A stretch of 64,000 nt of DNA from Microvirga sp. 17 mud 1-3 (GCF_003151255.1 NZ_CP029481.1:3162001-3226000), one strand, 5' to 3'; counted from the stretch's first letter, positions 16,577-25,057 are shown. Notes: generated by a model not told the origin, from the letters alone. A program made the numbers and translations.

Positions 16577-17104
16577 CTAAGCCGAGGAGTGAGCCGGCGC
16601 CGCGTTTCTGTGCCGGCTCAGCTTGCCGTACCGCTTGATCGCCCGGTCGCGCCTGAGCCGTGACAACCGGTCGAGCCAGAAGATCCCGTCGAGCTGGTCG
16701 ATCTCGTGCTGCAGGCACACGGCCAGGAAGCCTTCTGCCTCCTCCTCCCGCGCTTGGCCTTGAAGGTCCTGGAATGCGACCCGCACCCGCGCGGGCCGTT
16801 CGATCTCGTCGGTCACGCCCGGCATGGAGACGCTGCCTTCCATGTGCCGGATTCTATCCTCAGAAACCTCAAGGATGCGCGGATTGGCATAGATCCTCGG
16901 TTCCGCATCGCCCTTGAGCGCAATGACCACCAGCCTCAAGGGAATGCCTACATGCGGGGCCGTGATGCCGACGCCCGGCGCCGCACGCATCGTGTCCACC
17001 AGATCACCTGCCAGATCGCCTAGGGCGGCATCGAATGTCGTCACCGGTTCGGCCGGGATGCGCAGGCGGGGATCCGGATAATAGACAAGGGGCCTGACCG
17101 CCAA
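16577..17104 (-). CDS. Peptide deformylase-like protein with degenerate active site
   Basis: The fold is peptide deformylase along its whole length (175 residues from a TTG at 17104 with GGAG seven bases upstream; an ATG at 17146 gives 189). True deformylases need three motifs: GxGxAAxQxG, EGCLS and HExxH. Here they read GVGITAPHVG, EGSVS and HEIDQ. The catalytic Gln is His, the Cys metal ligand is Ser and the second His ligand is Gln, so only one metal ligand remains. It is therefore unlikely to deformylate. It lies 76 bp downstream of the amine oxidase on the same strand. Its role is unknown. Confidence 0.85.
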   Translation of the reverse strand: MAVRPLVYYPDPRLRIPAEPVTTFDAALGDLAGDLVDTMRAAPGVGITAPHVGIPLRLVVIALKGDAEPRIYANPRILEVSEDRIRHMEGSVSMPGVTDEIERPARVRVAFQDLQGQAREEEAEGFLAVCLQHEIDQLDGIFWLDRLSRLRRDRAIKRYGKLSRHRNAAPAHSSA

Positions 17105-17180
17105 GGATCGTCTCCATCGCAAGGGAGTGCGAGCTTTGGGCGACATCGGCGCTGTACGCAAGCGCCTCGGGATGAGAGCG

Positions 17181-18485
17181 TCAGGAGCGCTGCAGAGACC
17201 GGGCGACTTCCGCGGCCGCCCGCTCGCCTTCAAGGAAGGCGCCGCCCACCGTCATGGCGCCGCCACCGGCGCTCGCCTCGCCGGCCAACCAGATCCGCTC
17301 CGCGATCGGCATCCGCAGCGCCTGACGCGCCGCGAGATGGCCGGGCTTCGCGATGGAATAGGAGCCGTGGGCATAAGGGTCGTTCCACCACCCGGTGAGG
17401 CGCCCGCCCCTGACGGCGCCGCGAATGCGGCCGCCGACCATGGTGGCAAGGCGCTCGACCGCGTAATCCGTCGCGGCCTGCTCCCCTGCGGCGCAGAGCT
17501 CGCGAGCATAATCTCCGCCGAGATAAGCGAGGGCGATGTCCTGCCCGTCGGGCCAGAACTCGAAACTCATGGCCTCCCCGTCCGCCCGGATATCGGTGAG
17601 GTCCGTCGCCTCGACGGCGCCGAACTGCGCCCGGTCGACATGCAGGGCGATCTTGGTGAGCGCTCCCATATGGAGCCCTGACAGCGCAGTTGCGGTTTCG
17701 TCCGGCAGGCCCGGCACGAAACGCAAAGCTCCGGCCTGAAGCACGCCTACGGGCACCGTGACGATAACGGCCCGGGCCGTCAAAGCACCATGCGGTGTCT
17801 GTGCCGCGGCGCGCCCATGGTCCAGGTGCAGCGCCGTCACCGGCACGTTCAGGCGCACCGGAACGTCCGCCCCGTAGAGCGCCACCAGCGCGCCGTAGCC
17901 GCCGGAGGGAATGAGGTCATCACCGCTCCAGAGCTGGTCGTAATCCTGCACGGAGACACGACCCGGCTCCTCGCCGAGGGCGAAGAGCGTAATGCCCCCG
18001 GCCGCCGCAGCGAGCTCAGGCGCCCTTCCCTGCACGGTGTCGGCGAACGAGGCATCGACGGATCCCGTTGCTTCCAGCAGGTTTTCCAGGTCCCGATAGG
18101 CAGCACGGCGCCTCCGGCGCTCGGTCTCGGGCAAGGGCACCCCGTCGTGGAAGACCCGGAAGCCTCCGCCTGTGGCCTCCACGTCGAGGGACACGTTCAG
18201 ATCCTGCGCGATCTGGCGCCAGGGGTTGCGCTCAGCCCAATGGATGTAATGGGCGCCCGCATCGAAGAACGGGCCAAGGGTCCGATCCGTATAGGCCCGC
18301 CCGCCGATCCGGCTGCGGGCCTCGAGAACCGTGACGGACAATTGGGCCCGGCGCAGGGCCTTGGCGGCTGCAAGCCCAGCCGCGCCCGCGCCGACCACCA
18401 GGACATCCGTATCCGCAGCCAAGGCCCGCCGCACGAAGGGGAGCGAGACGGCGCCGGCGAGAAGACTGCGACGGGTAACATGCAT
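17181..18485 (-). CDS. Tat-exported flavin monoamine oxidase family protein
   Basis: The 434-residue protein begins with a Tat-type signal (MHVTRRSLLAGAVSLPFVRR, with TRRSLL). It is followed by the FAD dinucleotide-binding motif VLVVGAGAAGLAAAKALRRAQ and the amine-oxidase signature LEARSRIGGRAYT. The C-terminal FAD motif is near WLAGEASAGGGAMTVGGAFLEG. The family oxidises amines, polyamines or amino acids, producing an aldehyde or keto acid and hydrogen peroxide. The Tat signal indicates folding with FAD before export to the periplasm. The substrate is unknown. Confidence 0.88.
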   Translation of the reverse strand: MHVTRRSLLAGAVSLPFVRRALAADTDVLVVGAGAAGLAAAKALRRAQLSVTVLEARSRIGGRAYTDRTLGPFFDAGAHYIHWAERNPWRQIAQDLNVSLDVEATGGGFRVFHDGVPLPETERRRRRAAYRDLENLLEATGSVDASFADTVQGRAPELAAAAGGITLFALGEEPGRVSVQDYDQLWSGDDLIPSGGYGALVALYGADVPVRLNVPVTALHLDHGRAAAQTPHGALTARAVIVTVPVGVLQAGALRFVPGLPDETATALSGLHMGALTKIALHVDRAQFGAVEATDLTDIRADGEAMSFEFWPDGQDIALAYLGGDYARELCAAGEQAATDYAVERLATMVGGRIRGAVRGGRLTGWWNDPYAHGSYSIAKPGHLAARQALRMPIAERIWLAGEASAGGGAMTVGGAFLEGERAAAEVARSLQRS

Positions 18486-18581
18486 GGGGCCGCGCCTTTA
18501 TCGGGACGATGTGCGGAACATCTCCGTCCGATGACGGAACGCCCTCACTCTAGGCCCGATTGGCGCGAATTTAGGGCGTTC

Positions 18582-18821
18582 TCACACGTCCCGGAAATAG
18601 GGCTCCACGGGCCCCTTGAGCTTGATCGTCAGCGGGTTGCCGTGACGATCCCTGCTGTTGCCCGCAGCAACGCGGATCCAGCCCTCGCTGACGCAGTATT
18701 CCTCCACATTGGTCTTCTCGACGCCCTTGAAGCGGATGCCGATACCCCGCTCCAGGATCGCGGCATCGTAATAGGGGCTGTCAGGGTTGTTGGAGAGGCG
18801 ATCGGGAGGGGTCTCGGTCAT
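18582..18821 (-). CDS. DUF3297 family protein
   Basis: The 79-residue soluble protein (MTETPPDRLSNNPDSPYYD..) matches the DUF3297 family: DRLS..P.SP.YD, followed by IGIRFKGVEKTNVEEYCVSEGWIRV and a PVEPYF end. The family is small, highly conserved in proteobacteria and functionally uncharacterised. It stands alone between the amine oxidase and the divergent MarR-type regulator. Confidence 0.85.
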   Translation of the reverse strand: MTETPPDRLSNNPDSPYYDAAILERGIGIRFKGVEKTNVEEYCVSEGWIRVAAGNSRDRHGNPLTIKLKGPVEPYFRDV

Positions 18822-18988
18822 GGCAGGGGCCTTCTTGCGCGTTTCTTTTGCCCATAGCGCCTTACGGCCGTTTCTCCAACTCCCCCGCGAATCCTGCAGG
18901 GCACCCCTGCAATCCGCTTCTCTTGCTTGGTCCCGACGACGCCTTTATATAGCGGACATATTATTAGCAACCTATCAATGTGCCTCCT

Positions 18989-19432
18989 ATGGAAACCTCC
19001 CGTGCGGATACCCGCGTCACGTTCATCGATGAGCTCACGAAGGTCAGCCGCAAGCTGCGCACGGCCTTCGACGCCCAGGTGAAGGCCCGGGAGCTGACCA
19101 TGGCGCGCGCCCGCACGCTGCTGCGCCTGCTCCGGCACGACGGCATCACTCAGACGGAGCTCGCATTCGAGCTTGAGATCGAGGGTCCGACCCTGGTCCG
19201 TCTCCTCGACCATCTCGAGACCCAGCGGTTGATCGAACGTCGGCCGGTGGAGGGGGACCGTCGCGCAAAACGGGTCGCCCTGACCAAGGAGGGCCGGGCT
19301 CAGGCAGGCCTCGTCAGCGGCCTCGCGGATGACATACGGGAAACCGTTCTGACCGATGTGGCGGAGGATGACCTGCAGACGGCGATCCGGGTCTTCCGTG
19401 CCATGTCCCGCAACATCGAGGCGATCGCATGA
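18989..19432 (+). CDS. MarR family transcriptional regulator of the emrBA operon
   Basis: The 147-residue protein (start 18989; an in-frame GTG at 18980 is possible) has the MarR winged helix fold: a helical N-terminus, recognition region ITQTELAFELEIEGPTLVRLLDHLETQRLIERR and the wing EGDRRAKRVALTKEG. Its stop overlaps the emrB start by 4 bp, so it is translated with the efflux pump and probably represses the operon until a toxic ligand binds. The upstream region (18945-18980) is strongly AT-rich and holds the likely promoter and operator. Confidence 0.92.
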   Translation: METSRADTRVTFIDELTKVSRKLRTAFDAQVKARELTMARARTLLRLLRHDGITQTELAFELEIEGPTLVRLLDHLETQRLIERRPVEGDRRAKRVALTKEGRAQAGLVSGLADDIRETVLTDVAEDDLQTAIRVFRAMSRNIEAIA

Positions 19433-21048
19433 GCGACGCCGACGAGACGAAGGCAGCGCCACCGGCGCCGCCGCCCTTCGTCCCGAAGCCTCCGTTTCTC
19501 GCCGCCGGCTACATGCTGGCCGGAGCGCTGCTTGCGCTCACGCAGGGGCTCGGCATGAACCTCGTGTCGGCGAACCTCCTGCAGATCCAGGGATCCCTCG
19601 GGGCGACAACCAACGAGGCCACTTGGCTGATGGCGGCCTACATGGCGCCCAATGTCAGCCTCTCGCTGCTGCTCATCAAGATCCGGGCGCAATACGGCCT
19701 GCGCAACTTCGCGGAACTCTCCATCGTGGGTTTCGTGCTGGTGTCGCTCATGCATCTTTTCGTGAACGACCTTCAATCCGCCGTCGTCGTGCGCTTCTTC
19801 AGCGGGATCGCGGCCTCGCCCATGTCGTCGCTAGGCTTTCTCTACACGCTCGAATCGTTCCCGCCTCAGAAGAAGATGAATGTCGGCCTGTGCCTTGCGC
19901 TGACGAACATCGCGCTCGCCATGCCGATCGCGCGGCTCGTCTCGCCCTTCCTTCTGGAATTCGGCCAGTGGCATGGGCTCTATCTCATGGAAATCGCGCT
20001 GGCGCTCATGAGCTTCGCGGCCGTGTACCTCCTGCCGCTTACGCCGCCGCCGCGCGCCAAGGTGATCGAGCGCCTCGACGTTATCAGCTACCTGCTGCTG
20101 GCCGTGGGCTTCGGCTCGCTCGCCATCGTGCTCACCCTCGGGCGTCTCTACTGGTGGTTCGAGGCGCCGTGGATCGGCGTTCTGCTGGCGGCCGCCATCG
20201 CGTCGCTGACCGCCATGGCGACGATCGAGCTCAACCGGAAGAACCCGCTGATCGACGTGCGCTGGCTTACCAGCCGGGAGGTGCTTCACTTCACCGGCGC
20301 CCTGCTCGTATTTCGCATCGTGCTGGCAGAACAATCGAGCGGCGCGTTCAGCTTCTTCCAGGTGCTTGGCCTGCAGAACGAGCAGCTCGCCAACCTCGCC
20401 TGGATCATCCTGGCCGCGAGCATCGCCGGAGGGGTGATTTGCGCCGTGCTGATGAAGCCTGGGCGGGAGCCGCATATCCATGCGCTCTCCTTATGCCTCA
20501 TCGCCCTCGGAGCCTACTGGGACAGCCTGGCCACGAACCTTACGCGGCCAGCAGAGATGTATGCGAGCCAGGCGATGATCGCCTTTGCGAGCGCTCTCTT
20601 TCTACCGCCTGCCCTCGCCGGAGGCATGATGTCCGCCCTGAAAAAGGGGCCGAACTACATCCTGAGCTTCATCGTGGTGTTCCTGCTCACGCAGAGCCTC
20701 GGCGGACTCTTCGGTTCGGCCGTGTTCGGCACCTTCGTGACCTGGCGCGAGAAGGTGCATTCCCACGCCCTCGTGCAGCACATCACCCTCCTCGACCCGC
20801 TGGTGGCCCAGCGCACGAGCCAGCTCGGCGGTGCCTATGCGCGCGTCCTCACCGACTCGGCCCTGCGCAACGCGGAGGGTCTCGCGCTCCTAAGCCAGCA
20901 GGCGACCCGCGAAGCGAACGTGCTGGCCTACAACGACGCCTTTCTTCTCGTCGCGGTCATCGCAGCCTTCGCGCTCATGGCCCTTCTCGCTCACGTGGCC
21001 TTCACGGCCATCGCGTCCCGCATCGCCCCTCAACCTGCCACAACCTGA
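19429..21048 (+). CDS. emrB: EmrB/DHA2-type MFS drug transporter
   Basis: The 539-residue inner-membrane protein has about 14 hydrophobic segments typical of the DHA2 (EmrB/QacA) family. It has a Pro-rich cytoplasmic N-terminus and a long periplasmic loop before the last helix, as in EmrB. It would pump hydrophobic toxic compounds out using the proton gradient, in complex with the EmrA-type adaptor encoded next. The start overlaps the MarR stop (ATGA). Confidence 0.9.
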   Translation: MSDADETKAAPPAPPPFVPKPPFLAAGYMLAGALLALTQGLGMNLVSANLLQIQGSLGATTNEATWLMAAYMAPNVSLSLLLIKIRAQYGLRNFAELSIVGFVLVSLMHLFVNDLQSAVVVRFFSGIAASPMSSLGFLYTLESFPPQKKMNVGLCLALTNIALAMPIARLVSPFLLEFGQWHGLYLMEIALALMSFAAVYLLPLTPPPRAKVIERLDVISYLLLAVGFGSLAIVLTLGRLYWWFEAPWIGVLLAAAIASLTAMATIELNRKNPLIDVRWLTSREVLHFTGALLVFRIVLAEQSSGAFSFFQVLGLQNEQLANLAWIILAASIAGGVICAVLMKPGREPHIHALSLCLIALGAYWDSLATNLTRPAEMYASQAMIAFASALFLPPALAGGMMSALKKGPNYILSFIVVFLLTQSLGGLFGSAVFGTFVTWREKVHSHALVQHITLLDPLVAQRTSQLGGAYARVLTDSALRNAEGLALLSQQATREANVLAYNDAFLLVAVIAAFALMALLAHVAFTAIASRIAPQPATT

Positions 21049-21069
21049 CGAAACGCCTGTCCGACCCTC

Positions 21070-22131
21070 ATGACACGTCATCTCCGCTCCACCGCCACCC
21101 TCATCGCCGTCGCGCTCGGAATCGCCGGGATTGCCCTGGTCCTTTACGCTTGGCGCCTCCCGCCCTTTGGAAGCACCATCGAGACCACGGACAATGCCTA
21201 TATCCGCGGCCAGGTGACCCTCATCAGCCCGCAACTGGCAGGATACGTTGCCGAAGTGGCCGTTCAGGACTTCCAGTCCGTCAAGGCAGGCCAGGTGCTC
21301 GTGCGCCTCGACAGCCGCATCTATGAGCAGAAACTGAAGCAGGCGCAGGCGACCCTTGCGGTCCAGAAGGCGACGCTTGCCAATTCGGAGCAGAAGCGCC
21401 GCTCGGACGAGGCGCGGATCGGAGCCGGCGAGGCGCAGGTGAACGGCGCCAAGGCGGCGCTGGCGACCGCGCAGGCCAACTGGAGCCGAGTCGAACCCCT
21501 GCTCAAACGGGGCGTGACGACCCAGAGCCAGGCGGATCAGAGCAAGTCGGCCCTCGAACAGGCGAAGGCCGCCCTGAGCCAGGCGGAATCGTCCCTGGAA
21601 GTGGCGCGGCAGGACCTCGCCGCAACGCTCGTCAACCGCCAGTCCCTCGAAGCCGCCGTGCAGAACGCCCAAGCAGCCGTGCGCCTGGCCGAGATCGACC
21701 TGCAGAACACAACGATCAGGGCGCCGCAGGACGGGCGCCTGAGCGAGGTCGGAGCCCGCCTCGGGCAATATGTGACCGCCGGCAGCCAGCTAATGGCCGT
21801 GGTCCCGGAGCGGGTCTGGGTAATCGCCAATTTCAAGGAGACTCAGCTCGCCGCCATGCAAATCGGCCAGCCCGTGACCTTCACGGTCGATGCCCTGGAG
21901 CATGCGAGCCTGCACGGCCATGTGGAGCGCTTCTCGCCGGCTGCGGGGTCAGAGTTCAGCGTCCTCAAGCCCGACAATGCCACCGGCAACTTCACCAAGG
22001 TGGCGCAGCGGTTGCCCGTGCGCGTCGCCATCGATCCGGGACAGGAGCTCGCCGAGCGGCTCGCGCCCGGCATGTCCGTGGTGGTGAGCATCGACACGGC
22101 CGCGCCGACCACGACCGATATGAAAAGCTGA
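21070..22131 (+). CDS. emrA: EmrA/HlyD-type membrane fusion protein
   Basis: The 353-residue periplasmic adaptor has an N-terminal anchor (LIAVALGIAGIALVLYAW). A split biotinyl-lipoyl domain follows (YIRGQVTLISPQLAGYVAEVAVQDFQ, and later the IRAPQDGRLSEV half), with a long Ala/Gln-rich coiled-coil hairpin between them (about residues 95-200). It links the inner-membrane pump to an outer-membrane channel, not encoded here. It lies 21 bp after emrB in the same operon. Confidence 0.92.
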   Translation: MTRHLRSTATLIAVALGIAGIALVLYAWRLPPFGSTIETTDNAYIRGQVTLISPQLAGYVAEVAVQDFQSVKAGQVLVRLDSRIYEQKLKQAQATLAVQKATLANSEQKRRSDEARIGAGEAQVNGAKAALATAQANWSRVEPLLKRGVTTQSQADQSKSALEQAKAALSQAESSLEVARQDLAATLVNRQSLEAAVQNAQAAVRLAEIDLQNTTIRAPQDGRLSEVGARLGQYVTAGSQLMAVVPERVWVIANFKETQLAAMQIGQPVTFTVDALEHASLHGHVERFSPAAGSEFSVLKPDNATGNFTKVAQRLPVRVAIDPGQELAERLAPGMSVVVSIDTAAPTTTDMKS

Positions 22132-22250
22132 ACCGCGAGTGCTGCTCACAGGGACGGCCCCTTACAGGCGCGCCCTCGGCCAGTCCGAGCGGGATTGAAA
22201 AGCAAGAGGCTTTCAAGACGTTGGATGCGCGCCGGCTCTCTCTTCGGCCG

Positions 22251-22460
22251 TTATCGGAGAATCTCCACAACGGCGCTGAGCTGGTGCTCATAAGCCATCC
22301 GGCTGTACGCTTCTCCGGTACTCTTGATCTGGTAACGGGGTGCGCCCTCGCCGGAAGGCAATTGCTTGATGACGACGAACGCACCGCTCCAGCTTGGACC
22401 AAGGAAGCGCTTGTCGACGAACATGACAGGCTGACCGCAGACAAAGCGATGATTGGACAT
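22251..22460 (-). CDS. Small conserved protein, paralogue of the 22604-22945 product
   Basis: The 69-residue product starts at 22460 (MSNHRFVCGQPVMFVDKRF) after AAGGAA. It aligns with residues 1-65 of the neighbouring 113-residue product: VGE/CGQ-x-V-x(2)-[DE]-RxLxGPxW..A-[FY]-VV-I/M, then P-x-Y-[LQ]-I, then A-x(2)-H/R-x(2)-EHxL. This pattern resembles short Rhizobiales proteins of the YxI(K)S..E.H.R...E..L type, whose beta-rich fold is uncharacterised. It is the last of three tiny minus-strand genes. Confidence 0.65.
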   Translation of the reverse strand: MSNHRFVCGQPVMFVDKRFLGPSWSGAFVVIKQLPSGEGAPRYQIKSTGEAYSRMAYEHQLSAVVEILR

Positions 22461-22500
22461 GAAGATTCCTTCGCTAGCCGGCCGGACAGGCAGGCGGGGA

Positions 22501-22611
22501 TCAATGGACGAATAAGACAACGAACATGCCGAAGGAGAACATCAGAGCCAGCGTGCCGAACGCAATCCAGCTTCTCTGGTTTTCTGTGAGCGCGAAAACA
22601 GGCCTAGACAT
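22501..22611 (-). CDS. 36-residue single-helix membrane protein
   Basis: An ATG at 22611 with GGGGGAG a few bases upstream opens a 36-codon frame ending at TGA 22501-22503. The product is MSRPVFALTENQRSWIAFGT followed by a hydrophobic helix (LALMFSFGMFVVLFVH). Its start overlaps the stop of the upstream small gene by 8 bp, suggesting translational coupling. A short amphipathic N-terminus and one helix are typical of bacterial membrane microproteins. No family is recognised. Confidence 0.5.
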   Translation of the reverse strand: MSRPVFALTENQRSWIAFGTLALMFSFGMFVVLFVH

Positions 22612-22945
22612 GGGCTCCCCCTGCCGCCAGGCGATCACGCCGCGGCGAAGAGCGATCATCGAGCAGTGGAAGATTAAGGTTGGCCGCGCTCATTTCGGGC
22701 GCATCATCGCCATTCCTACCCAGGAGCCGCCTAAACGCGTGAATCGGCTGCGGTGTCCGGCACAGCTCGTGCTCCCCGGCGAGCCGCTCATGGGCACGAT
22801 AACTGGAGCCAATCAAGTATTGCGGTTCGACAGAATTGGATTTGACGACAGCCATAACGACATAGGGGGCTCTCCAGGGGTGCCCGGAAAGACGTCGCTC
22901 GTTGTAAAGAACGGTTTCTCCGACCGCATAGCGAGGGATCTGCAT
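22604..22945 (-). CDS. Small conserved protein (113 aa), paralogue of the 22251-22460 product
   Basis: The start at 22945 follows GAAGGAA at a good distance. Residues 1-65 (MQIPRYAVGETVLYNERRL...YLIGSSYRAHERLAGEHEL) are homologous to the smaller protein 150 bp downstream. The C-terminal 48 residues are extra, polar and probably disordered. No signal peptide or membrane helix is seen. The pair suggests duplication within this patch. The function is unknown. Confidence 0.65.
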   Translation of the reverse strand: MQIPRYAVGETVLYNERRLSGHPWRAPYVVMAVVKSNSVEPQYLIGSSYRAHERLAGEHELCRTPQPIHAFRRLLGRNGDDAPEMSAANLNLPLLDDRSSPRRDRLAAGGAHV

Positions 22946-23347
22946 GGTGCGTTCCTTCAGGATCAGCTCGTGTAGGCCGCCATGCACGAACGAACGGGAC
23001 ACCTTTGCGGTCGGTGTTAGCTCAGGACCGATAACTTACGTTCCGGCGGACACACTCTCCTTGGAGAGGTCCCTGCAGGAGCCTCGGCACCGAAGTTCCA
23101 GGATCGATTTTCCGAACCTGGTCTGAATACCATATAGGGCTCAGGATAATATTTACATGGGCAAATCCGAAATAAAATGCAGTTTATCGGTTTTTCTACC
23201 TTAATTCTTCTGAGAGGCGTAAACTTGAATACAATTTCGCTCCTTGAGCCATCAATATTCGCCCGATGGACCTCGCTCAAGGATGCATAGCGTCCGGGTC
23301 GTTTCCGGGCCATGGGAACGACCAGGCCAAAGGTTCTGGAGGCCGCT
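22946..23347. other. 402-bp gene-free, locally AT-rich region with a structured leader
   Basis: This gap separates the minus-strand tiny-gene cluster from plus-strand small genes. Part of it (about 23130-23260) is far more AT-rich than the rest of the window. At 23241-23283 a two-stage hairpin is visible: TCCTTGAGC pairs with GCTCAAGGA, and inside it CCATC pairs with GATGG. It may fold in the 5' leader of the gene at 23348. No convincing ORF lies here. Confidence 0.45.
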
Positions 23348-23548
23348 ATGAACGATGAGAACGTGGCGCTTTCGATTATCGTCAACGCCATTCAGCTCGA
23401 GACGCAGCATTCGTCGAGCCGAGACGGTTCTGAAGCAGGAGGGTATGGCCTCGATCTGGACGCCACACAAAGGATCGCAAGAACGATCCTAACGGCTCTC
23501 GCCGAACAGGGATTTCAAGTGACGCGGGCGCCATCCGAGCCCCGATAA
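23348..23548 (+). CDS. Small hypothetical protein (66 aa)
   Basis: The ATG at 23348 has GGAGG five bases upstream. The product (MNDENVALSIIVNAIQLETQ..) is soluble and mixed-charge, with a C-terminal helix ATQRIARTILTALAEQGFQV. The codon use is ordinary for the region. No domain is recognised. A hairpin about 65 bp upstream may lie in its leader. Confidence 0.5.
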   Translation: MNDENVALSIIVNAIQLETQHSSSRDGSEAGGYGLDLDATQRIARTILTALAEQGFQVTRAPSEPR

Positions 23549-23602
23549 ATCTCGGCCGGCCAGAACAGCTCCTGGGTTCATTCTGACAGAGGAAGCGGTC
23601 CC

Positions 23603-23743
23603 ATGAAGGCAAAGACACTCCCAAACCCAACGGACCCTAAGCAGGAAGACGCCCTGCGGCGATGGGACAGCGAGGGGGAGCCCCTCCATCGGGGGACCGG
23701 TCGCACCGGCAGCCTGGCAAGTCCCGGAAGGCAGACAAGTTAG
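23603..23743 (+). CDS. Small hypothetical protein (46 aa)
   Basis: The ATG at 23603 is preceded by GAGGAAG and runs to TAG at 23741-23743. The product begins MKAKTLPNPTDPKQEDALRR and continues WDSEGEP; the (D)AxRRW..EGG-like core recalls tiny hydrophilic proteins common in Rhizobiales. It is likely disordered. It follows the 66-residue gene by 54 bp on the same strand. Confidence 0.45.
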   Translation: MKAKTLPNPTDPKQEDALRRWDSEGEPLHRGTGRTGSLASPGRQTS

Positions 23744-23833
23744 CGAGAGAGAAGAGACAGGTCCATTAGTGTTGACCTTTGGGCCTTTCCGCTCAGCGTT
23801 CTCGCAACCTGAAGCATGGTCCCGGTGAAGCTC

Positions 23834-24247
23834 TCAATAGGTCGGCCAGAGGCCGGGCGTCGCGAGCTCCAGGAGATGTCCGTCAGGGTCGCGGAAGTAG
23901 ATGCTGCGGCCGCCTCGCGGCCAGTCCGTGCGGCCCTCGATGGCGACGCCCTTCCCGGCGAGGCGATCCTCCCAGGCTGCGAGGTCCTCCGCCGAAACGG
24001 CGAGCGCGATGTGCTGGGGCCCGCTTCCGTCATGGGGCGGGATGGTGCCTCCCGGCATCGTGACGGTCTCGAGCGTAGCGCCCCGCCGGAACAGGAGGAG
24101 GACACTGCGCCCGGCGACATCGAGGGCGCAGAGGCGCTGATCAGCGAAGATGGGCTTCAGGTCGAGCACCGTCTCGTAGAAGGCCTGTGCCCGGGGCACG
24201 TCGTCCACATAGAGGGCCGTCTCCAGAACTCCGTTCAGCTTCGGCAT
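23834..24247 (-). CDS. VOC (glyoxalase/bleomycin resistance) family protein
   Basis: The 137-residue protein starts at 24247 (MPKLNGVLETALYVDDVPRA). It has the paired beta-alpha-beta-beta-beta units of the VOC fold: ALYVDD..RA..FY.TVL, then QHIALAVSAEDLAAWEDRL, then GGRSIYFRDPDGHLLELATPG. Metal-ligand positions (His in QHIAL, Glu in LLELA) are present. The family includes dioxygenases, thiol transferases and antibiotic-binding proteins. The substrate is unknown. Confidence 0.85.
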   Translation of the reverse strand: MPKLNGVLETALYVDDVPRAQAFYETVLDLKPIFADQRLCALDVAGRSVLLLFRRGATLETVTMPGGTIPPHDGSGPQHIALAVSAEDLAAWEDRLAGKGVAIEGRTDWPRGGRSIYFRDPDGHLLELATPGLWPTY

Positions 24248-24355
24248 TCCGCCAATCCTTTCCATGCGGCTGCGGCCCGCAGGCTGCGGCCTTTCCAGGG
24301 CAGAATTCTAGCCCTAGATTCCGCCCCCCGAAAACCGACCTGTACGATCCGGCCC

Positions 24356-25057
24356 ATGGCACCTCCCCTCTCGACCATCGGCTTCGATGCCGACGATACG
24401 CTCTGGCAGAACGAGCATTTCTACCGGCTCACGGAAGAGCACTTCACGTCCCTATTGGCCGAGCATGGGGAACGGGAGGTCCTGTCGAGCCGCCTCCTCG
24501 AGGCCGAGCGGCGCAATCTCGGGCTCTACGGCTACGGCATCAAGGGCTTCACCCTCTCGATGATCGAGACCGCCATCGAGATCACGGAAGGGCGCGTGCC
24601 CGTGGCCGTGATCGAGCGCATCCTGGCGGCCGGCCGGGAGATGCTGAACCACCCCGTGGAAACCCTGCCCCATGCCCGCGAGGCCCTGGAGCGCCTGGCG
24701 GGGCGCTACCGCATCGTGCTCATCACCAAGGGTGACCTGTTCGACCAGGAGCGGAAGCTCGCCCAGTCGGGACTGGGGGATCTGTTCGACGCCGTGGAGA
24801 TCGTCAGCGAAAAGTCCCCCGCGACCTACGAGCGCCTCTTCGCCCGGCACGGCGACGGGCCGGAGCACAGCATGATGGTGGGGAATTCCCTCAAATCCGA
24901 CATCGTTCCGGCCATCGCGGCGGGGAGCTGGGGCGTCTATGTTCCCCATGCGCTGACCTGGGCGCTGGAGCACGCGGAAGAGCCGGTCTCGGCGGCACGC
25001 TTCAGGCGCCTTGCCCATCTGGGCGAGCTGGTCGATCTCGTCGAGGCGATCGGCTGA
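24356..25057 (+). CDS. HAD family hydrolase
   Basis: The 233-residue protein has motif I DADDTLW (nucleophile Asp and acid/base Asp), motif II in VLITKG (Thr), motif III Lys in VSEKS and motif IV GNSLKSDIVPA. A helical cap lies between motifs I and II, as in phosphoglycolate phosphatase-like or YjjG-type enzymes. It is a Mg-dependent phosphomonoesterase; the substrate is not predictable. The start at 24356 gives the usual short lead before motif I. Confidence 0.88.
   Translation: MAPPLSTIGFDADDTLWQNEHFYRLTEEHFTSLLAEHGEREVLSSRLLEAERRNLGLYGYGIKGFTLSMIETAIEITEGRVPVAVIERILAAGREMLNHPVETLPHAREALERLAGRYRIVLITKGDLFDQERKLAQSGLGDLFDAVEIVSEKSPATYERLFARHGDGPEHSMMVGNSLKSDIVPAIAAGSWGVYVPHALTWALEHAEEPVSAARFRRLAHLGELVDLVEAIG

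Noticed and set aside
16577..17104. Ordinary active peptide deformylase
   Set aside because: All three active-site motifs carry substitutions at essential positions, so the standard annotation would mislead.
21070..22131. HlyD-like adaptor as part of a type I secretion system for the RTX proteins
   Set aside because: It follows an EmrB-type 14-helix MFS pump and a MarR regulator in one operon. No ABC exporter or TolC gene is nearby, so it belongs to drug efflux.
22946..23347. EcfG-type general stress promoters (GGAAC...GTT) in the tiny-gene region
   Set aside because: GGAAC occurs on both strands, but no GTT-type -10 element lies at the required 16-17 bp spacing, so I do not report a promoter.
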